64,000 nt of DNA from Nostoc sp. NMS9. GTDB lineage: Bacteria; Cyanobacteriota; Cyanobacteriia; Cyanobacteriales; Nostocaceae. The notes under the pieces were generated by a model that worked only from the letters and a program-made list of their open reading frames with translations, had not been told where the DNA came from and searched no databases. This document shows, in pieces, positions 59,491 to 64,000 of this stretch (positions within the stretch are counted from its first letter, which is position 1; each line of letters starts with the position of its first letter). Both the position numbers and the translations under genes were made by a program. The DNA lies in contig NZ_JABXKL010000019.1 of NCBI RefSeq assembly GCF_017114995.1, positions 1-64,000 on the forward strand, read 5' to 3'.

Positions 59491-59763
59491 TTAAAAACGG
59501 GCTGATGGCAGCTTGCCTTGTAGCGACTGAAATTTAGCTTGAACACAGTTGGTACAATTACAACCAAGTTGATCAATTATCGGATTAGATGTTTGAATCA
59601 AGTTTGGTGTTACCAGATCGGGAATTTGTTGTGTAGATACTACCGTTACAATTTGGGTAGCGTATGTAGATTTCAGGCTGGATGCGTTTGCTGGATTGAC
59701 TACCAGCAGCATGGATACCAGAAATGCAGGACAGGCAAGTAGAATCAGTTTGATAATGTTCAT
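59491..59763 (-). CDS. Small secreted protein with CNCTNC motif
   Basis: A 90-residue protein with a clear signal peptide (MNIIKLILLACPAFLVSMLL, cleavage likely after NANAS-type residues near 28). The mature part has IIDQLGCNCTNCVQAKFQSL. The C-x-C-x-x-C cluster could bind a metal or undergo thiol chemistry in the periplasm or thylakoid lumen. No family name is known to me. It stands between ndhB and the WD40 gene on the same strand. Confidence 0.65.
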   Translation of the reverse strand: MNIIKLILLACPAFLVSMLLVVNPANASSLKSTYATQIVTVVSTQQIPDLVTPNLIQTSNPIIDQLGCNCTNCVQAKFQSLQGKLPSARF

Positions 59764-59839
59764 AATTTACAAAGATACCTTTGCTGATACAGCATAGCCA
59801 ATAAATTGTCGAGGTTCAACTTTAATTAGTGAGTATTGC

Positions 59840-60901
59840 TTAACTACGCCCAAATCCTTGACCCCGCAAAACCTTTGACCATACAACTAATTCGCCCTGT
59901 TCACCACCTGCGGCCAGTAACTTGCCTTGGGGATGCCAAGCTAAGGTGGAAAATCCTGCTGAGACACCTGTGAGAATTTGGGATACTTCCTTGGCTTTGT
60001 TCCACAAACATAACCAGCCGTCAGCAGCAGCAGAAGCGAGAAGGAAGCTTTTGGGTGCAAAGGCGATCGCATTAATCACACCCACATGATTAGTTAATAC
60101 TCGCGCTTCCCAACCTAAAGAATCATCCTCTAGCTTTTCCCACACCACAATACCTTCAACGCTAGAAGATGCCAATATTGGCGCACCTACTTTAGTCATA
60201 GCTTCTGACCATGCCAATTGGCGAATTTTACCAGGGAAGCCACGCATCACCCAAGGATCGGGGTTGTTCCATTCCAAAACGGTGACACTACGATCCATAT
60301 TACCAGAAGCCAGAAATTTGCCATCGGGCGACCAAGCCATCGCTAAACTGACAGTAGTCATATCTAAGCTGTATGGTTCTTCATCCCAGCTTTGACTATG
60401 CCAAATCTTGACTCCCTTGTAACCACTAATGGCTAAGTATTGTCCGTCAATGCGCCAATCTATACCCAAGACTGAAGAGTTGTCGAAATTCAGCGTCACG
60501 ACAATTTCATGAGTATCTGCATTCCAAACTTGGACGTAACGCCCCAAACTAAAAGCCAGTTGGTTACTAGTGTAATTCCAAGCTAGCTTGTCAACCCATG
60601 CGCGGGCATTTTCCAACGTCGCAATTAATTCGGTGTCGCGCCAAATTTTCACCTGTCCATCTTGTCCACCAACGGCTAAAAATTTGCCATCAGGCGAAAA
60701 GGCAAGACAGTCTACCGATTTACCGTTAGCAGTTTGTAAGGTTGTGAGTTTGCCATCATTCCACAAAACTACTTCACCGGCGGCGGAAGTTGCTGCTAAA
60801 GTTTGACCTTGTGGCGACCAAGCGATCGCAGTTACATAATCTGAAAGTGTCCCCGAATAGTGTTGTTCAAATTCCTTAGATTTGCTGGTTGTGGTGTTCA
60901 T
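59840..60901 (-). CDS. WD40 repeat protein
   Basis: A 353-residue protein made almost wholly of WD40 blades (VTAIAWSPQGQTLAATSAAG, VDCLAFSPDGKFLAVGGQDG, LAMAWSPDGKFLASGNMD, VINAIAFAPKSFLLASAAAD). It is a predicted seven-bladed propeller acting as a protein scaffold. ATG 60901 is chosen because the 15 residues from 60946 (MPNSQCPMPHALF) are translated heptamer repeat. It lies next to the COG0523 GTPase on the same strand, a pairing that may reflect a metal-related job, but this is inference. Confidence 0.85.
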   Translation of the reverse strand: MNTTTSKSKEFEQHYSGTLSDYVTAIAWSPQGQTLAATSAAGEVVLWNDGKLTTLQTANGKSVDCLAFSPDGKFLAVGGQDGQVKIWRDTELIATLENARAWVDKLAWNYTSNQLAFSLGRYVQVWNADTHEIVVTLNFDNSSVLGIDWRIDGQYLAISGYKGVKIWHSQSWDEEPYSLDMTTVSLAMAWSPDGKFLASGNMDRSVTVLEWNNPDPWVMRGFPGKIRQLAWSEAMTKVGAPILASSSVEGIVVWEKLEDDSLGWEARVLTNHVGVINAIAFAPKSFLLASAAADGWLCLWNKAKEVSQILTGVSAGFSTLAWHPQGKLLAAGGEQGELVVWSKVLRGQGFGRS

Positions 60902-60905
60902 ATTT

Positions 60906-60954
60906 GTAAAGAGGGCATGGGGCATGGGGCATTGGGAATTGGGCATTGGGCATT
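60906..60954. repeat. Heptamer repeat tract (gggcatt)
   Basis: Tandem ggggcat/gggcatt heptamers upstream of the WD40 gene. Confidence 0.8.
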
Positions 60955-61004
60955 AGTTATTTCCCCTCTGCCCTAATGTCTCCTCTGCACAAGAACAGCT
61001 TGTT

Positions 61005-61976
61005 TTATGCTATACAAGCGAGAAAATCTTGCTTTAGTTGGGCTGCATCAAGATTGCGACCGATGAAAACTAGTTCGTTTTTGGGGGTTTCGCTGGGTTT
61101 CCAGGGGCGATCGGGTTTGCCATCGAATATCATGTGTACTCCCTGGAATACAAATCGATTATCTTCTCCAGCAATATTTAAAATGCCTTTCATCCGAAAA
61201 ATATCTGGCCCTTGGGTACGCAGTAACTCGGAAATCCAAGCGTTTAATTTTTCTCCATCGACTGCACCTGCTTCTACTAAAGCTACAGAAAAGACAGTTT
61301 CATCGTGTACGTGGGCATCTTCGCCTAAGAAATCTGAATCAATTTCTAATGCGCGGTCTAAATCAAAAGCTTTTACACCTAATAAAGCATCCATTCCTAG
61401 TTCGGAATTTTGGGTACGGTAGATTTTTGCGATCGCATTCATCGCCCGAATCCGTTTTTCTAATTCATCTAACTCTTCTGGCGCTACCAAATCAGTTTTA
61501 TTAAGTAAAATTACATCGGCAAAGGCAATCTGTTCTTGTGCTTCGTCTGCATCCCAGTGCTGCGAGATATGCTTCGCATCTACAACTGTCACCACCGCAT
61601 CTAGAGACAGTTGGCTTTGCAAATCTTCATCAACAAAAAATGTCTGAATTACTGGTGCCGGATCGGCTAATCCAGTTGTTTCAATTACTAAATGGTCAAA
61701 TTTATCGCGCCGCTTCATCAAATTGCCAATGATGCGAATTAAGTCGCCGCGCACTGTACAACAGATACAGCCATTGTTCATTTCAAATATTTCTTCATCT
61801 GCATCGATAATCAATTGATTATCAATACCCACTTCCCCAAATTCATTGACAATCACAGCAACTTTTTTGCCGTGTTCGTAGGTGAGGATGTGATTAAGTA
61901 GAGTCGTTTTACCTGCTCCCAAATAGCCTGTAAGAACAGTAACGGGAACTGAATTGTTGATTACGTCAGCCACCAT
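61005..61976 (-). CDS. COG0523 GTPase (CobW/ZNG1-type putative zinc metallochaperone)
   Basis: A 323-residue G3E GTPase. GYLGAGKTT at 17-25 is the P-loop, C70-I-C72-C73 (GCICCTVR) the metal-binding motif, ETTGLADP and NKTD the other nucleotide motifs. The C-terminal CobW domain contains MKGILNIAGEDNRFVFQGVH. This subfamily delivers zinc or related metals to target proteins. A palindrome GATAATCATTATC lies 30 bases upstream of the start, matching the Zur box, so zinc-starvation control is likely. This supports a zinc role over cobalamin. Confidence 0.88.
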   Translation of the reverse strand: MVADVINNSVPVTVLTGYLGAGKTTLLNHILTYEHGKKVAVIVNEFGEVGIDNQLIIDADEEIFEMNNGCICCTVRGDLIRIIGNLMKRRDKFDHLVIETTGLADPAPVIQTFFVDEDLQSQLSLDAVVTVVDAKHISQHWDADEAQEQIAFADVILLNKTDLVAPEELDELEKRIRAMNAIAKIYRTQNSELGMDALLGVKAFDLDRALEIDSDFLGEDAHVHDETVFSVALVEAGAVDGEKLNAWISELLRTQGPDIFRMKGILNIAGEDNRFVFQGVHMIFDGKPDRPWKPSETPKNELVFIGRNLDAAQLKQDFLACIA

Positions 61977-62005
61977 ACTCTAAATTCCTCTTGTCTCACC
62001 TTATG

Positions 62006-62018
62006 GATAATCATTATC
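62006..62018. promoter_or_regulatory. Zur-box-like palindrome at the GTPase promoter
   Basis: GATAATCATTATC, a perfect 13-bp palindrome 30 bases upstream of the COG0523 start, agreeing with the Zur box of filamentous cyanobacteria (tgATAATnATTATCa). Confidence 0.75.
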
Positions 62019-62238
62019 GCCCATGATAAATCTTTTTCTATTTTTGTGCGAACTTGCTGTTATTTTGGGTTTCAGCAAAATCATCACATAATTTAATCAA
62101 GAAATATTTTCTTTTTACGCATCTGTAATAAGTAATAAATATTCATAAGTTGGCATAGCCTGGTGGAAATATTGCATATAAGCCGATTCATCCTGCGGGA
62201 AGTCGCAGGTTAGTACCTTGACAATGCCACAGAATTAG

Positions 62239-62253
62239 TGATAATCATTATCA
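62239..62253. promoter_or_regulatory. Second Zur-box-like palindrome
   Basis: TGATAATCATTATCA, a perfect 15-bp palindrome about 260 bases upstream of the GTPase gene. It may serve a distal promoter of that gene or an unrecognised transcript. A cctgcg/cgcagg hairpin lies between the two palindromes at about 62191-62208. Confidence 0.7.
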
Positions 62254-62315
62254 AATAGAGAAAATTTAATCTCCCACCTTGGTGCAAAATGATCTTTGCG
62301 TCTTGGTGCGAGTAT

Positions 62316-63230
62316 TTAATTTTCTGAAGAGAACAAAAAATCTTGAACTGCTTCTAAAACAACTGCTGGGTATTCTTCATGTAGTCCCAGAGAACCAGGA
62401 ATTACAACGCTTCTCACTCCTGGTAAGGCTACCAAAGCGTTCATTTCTTCTCGTGATTTGGGGGGGCTAGATTCTCCAATTACTACCATCAGCGGTACGG
62501 TTAAAGACTGTACAAGTTCTAAAAAATCAGATTGTTCGCGTACAGCATCGAGATTACCAGTTACAAAGGCAGCAGATGCAAATCGCGCTCCTGGTTGTTG
62601 AGTTGTGTGCCACTTTTTCTCAATGAAACTGGGTGTAATTTTAGCCGCGTCAGTAAAGACATGACGGCGGTACATAAAACTTAAAAAAGATTGGGTAGTG
62701 TTGAGTTTGTAGAGAGCTTGACCAAGTATAGGCGATCGCACCAATTCTCTCACAATGCCAGCTATTTGCTGGCTTGCTCCCATTGTCGGTAAAGGCCCAC
62801 GCCAAGTAGGGCCTAACAACATAATTTGTGAGAAAGCAGTAGGTTGTTTGACAGCTAATTGTAAAACGTAACTAGCAGCATGACCAGCCGCCACCACAGT
62901 AATTGGAGTATTAAAAATAGCTTTGACAAAATCTTCCAAAAATTGCTGATATATTTCTGGTCGGTAATTCAAACTAGGGCGAGAAGATTCACCAAATCCA
63001 GGCCAGTCTATGGCTACAACTTGAAAATGGGGAGCTAGTAACTTGGCAAGTTCGCCCATTTCCAAACGTGTCGAAACACTGCTGAAAGCTGGTATTAGCA
63101 ATAGCGGTGAACCTTTACCGAGGGTTTCATAAACAACGCGCAATTGCTGATTTTCCCAGTTCCAGAGATATTCTTGAACTACTCCACCAAAGCCAATAGC
63201 ACCAGAGGTAGATAATAGATTGGTTGACAT
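62316..63230 (-). CDS. Alpha/beta-hydrolase fold protein without the usual serine
   Basis: A 304-residue alpha/beta-hydrolase. LLLIPAFSSVSTRLEM is the oxyanion region, VVAIDWPGFGESSRP the typical strand-4 motif, and GLHEEYPAVVLEAVQDFL holds the C-terminal histidine. The nucleophile elbow, normally G-x-S-x-G, reads G116-H-A118-A-S, so alanine takes the serine position. The protein may be non-catalytic or use another residue. Compare the LLGPTWRGPLPTMG segment with plant and cyanobacterial relatives when assigning it. Confidence 0.8.
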   Translation of the reverse strand: MSTNLLSTSGAIGFGGVVQEYLWNWENQQLRVVYETLGKGSPLLLIPAFSSVSTRLEMGELAKLLAPHFQVVAIDWPGFGESSRPSLNYRPEIYQQFLEDFVKAIFNTPITVVAAGHAASYVLQLAVKQPTAFSQIMLLGPTWRGPLPTMGASQQIAGIVRELVRSPILGQALYKLNTTQSFLSFMYRRHVFTDAAKITPSFIEKKWHTTQQPGARFASAAFVTGNLDAVREQSDFLELVQSLTVPLMVVIGESSPPKSREEMNALVALPGVRSVVIPGSLGLHEEYPAVVLEAVQDFLFSSEN

Positions 63231-63269
63231 TAGACTAAATTTATTATTAAGAGTGAGGAGTTAGGAGTT

Positions 63270-63399
63270 ATATCATGTCCGGTTAAAGACTTATCATTAA
63301 GACCGCACAGGGGCAGAGGGGCAGAGGTGCAGAGGGGATGGGTTTTTGGGCTTTCTGCATAGAGAAAGGGAATTATAACTAATTAGCCGGACATGATAT
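63270..63399. mobile_element. 130-bp MITE-like element with 13-bp perfect terminal repeats
   Basis: Terminal inverted repeats ATATCATGTCCGG (63270-63282) and CCGGACATGATAT (63387-63399). The interior has ggggcagag units. ttaggagtta occurs on both sides (63261-63270 and 63399-63408), either a target duplication or insertion into heptamer repeats. A partial relative is at about 141-222, sharing cattaagaccgca and aattataactaattag. Confidence 0.8.
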
Positions 63400-63461
63400 T
63401 AGGAGTTAGGAATTCAAAACTCATCACTCTTAACTTTTGAGATTTATCTGGACTTATCTGT

Positions 63462-63902
63462 TTAGCTAGGTAAATCTAACTTACATTCCAATGCTTTTTT
63501 TTGCATGGTTTTAAAAATGTTGTAAAATCCATTGGCACGGGAAGGTGTCAGGCTAACATTTAAACCTGTTTCTTGAATAAAATCTGGAGTAAGCTGGACA
63601 ATCTCACTTGGCGTTAGTCCATGTAATCCTTCAACCAGAAGCCCGACTAATCCTTTGGTTAACTGGGAATCGGAATCGCCCTGAAATACAACTTTACCAT
63701 CATCCAAGACTGCGGTGATATAAACTTGAGACACGCAACCAGGAACTTTATTTTCGGGTAATTTATCAGCTTCTGGGAACTCATTAAGCTTCTGAGCATA
63801 CCAGATTAGCTGTTCGTAGCGTCGCTTCGGTTCAGAAGCGCGTTGAAAGCGCTGGACAATTTTAGCGAGTGCAGGTGGCAAAGAATCTAGAGTTGAGGAC
63901 AT
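63462..63902 (-). CDS. sufE: SufE sulfur acceptor protein
   Basis: Accepts persulfide sulfur from SufS cysteine desulfurase and stimulates it during Fe-S cluster assembly. The 146-residue length is typical. C56 in NKVPGCVSQVYI is the acceptor cysteine; YEQLIWYAQKLNEFP and SRANGFYNIFKTMQKKA are family segments. The gene stands alone, without other suf genes in view. Confidence 0.93.
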   Translation of the reverse strand: MSSTLDSLPPALAKIVQRFQRASEPKRRYEQLIWYAQKLNEFPEADKLPENKVPGCVSQVYITAVLDDGKVVFQGDSDSQLTKGLVGLLVEGLHGLTPSEIVQLTPDFIQETGLNVSLTPSRANGFYNIFKTMQKKALECKLDLPS

Positions 63903-63956
63903 AAACAGAAGCTGAAAACGATCGGTATCTCCTTGAGTGTAGATTATCTTTAGAGG

Positions 63957-63985
63957 GATGCCTACGGCGGGCTGCGCCTACGCGC
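63957..63985. repeat. Palindromic dispersed repeat (cctacggcgggctgcgccta)
   Basis: A copy of the tgcctacggcgggctgcgcc family, also present at 42959-42983, at the window edge upstream of sufE. Confidence 0.75.
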
Positions 63986-64000
63986 CTCTGGTTCGCTTGG

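Overview
The window is chromosomal DNA from a filamentous, phycoerythrin-containing cyanobacterium, most likely Nostoc or a close relative. The evidence is the very frequent HIP1 octamer GCGATCGC, the photosystem I genes psaA, psaB and psaX, the NDH-1 gene ndhB, C-phycoerythrin genes with their bilin lyases, an NblA gene, and many Nostoc-type dispersed repeats (heptamer tracts such as ggcattg and gttagga, palindromic short repeats, small inverted-repeat elements). Identifications rest on reading motifs and on remembered family features; no database search was run.

Layout. 1-8 kb holds a metallophosphoesterase, a YegS-type lipid kinase, a CpcL-like linker pseudogene split by a 101-bp element, hemC and glgA. 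7.3-17 kb is a phycobilisome island: cpeY, a DUF1838 gene bracketed by a 144-bp duplication of the cpeY 5' end, a small operon with a CpeF/NblB-type HEAT protein and a HigA-like regulator, cpeZ, cpeA, cpeB, a 55-codon nblA, a CpcS/CpeS-family lyase coupled to an SprT-like protein, and cpcG. It encodes making, attaching bilins to, assembling and dismantling the antenna. 17-22 kb carries an RluD-type synthase, a Uma2 nuclease, a HAD-DUF952 fusion and a thioredoxin-NHL protein.

22-30 kb looks like an immunity island. A WD40-GTPase-TIR protein (993 aa) and a NACHT NTPase are transcribed divergently across an AT-rich 500-bp spacer. Downstream of the TIR gene lies a mosaic of broken genes. Glutaminase follows, next to a 134-bp element flanked by perfect 8-bp direct repeats. 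30-34 kb has a histidine kinase and a lipoprotein with a repeated proline-rich tail. psaA-psaB occupies 34.5-39.2 kb and ends in a strong terminator. 39-44 kb has a solitary DNA methyltransferase, small regulator-like genes, an SGNH hydrolase, a DUF4864 protein and LarE.

44-57.5 kb is rich in signalling genes: a hybrid kinase, a response regulator, the front end of a Ser/Thr kinase beside a truncated IS, then REC-kinase / FIST / kinase and MetOD1 / PAS-kinase modules. A LivH-type permease, psaX and lipA are embedded. The last part holds ndhB, a small secreted Cys-motif protein, a WD40 protein, a COG0523 GTPase with two Zur-box-like palindromes upstream, an alpha/beta-hydrolase lacking the usual nucleophile, and sufE. 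No rRNA, tRNA or CRISPR array was recognised.
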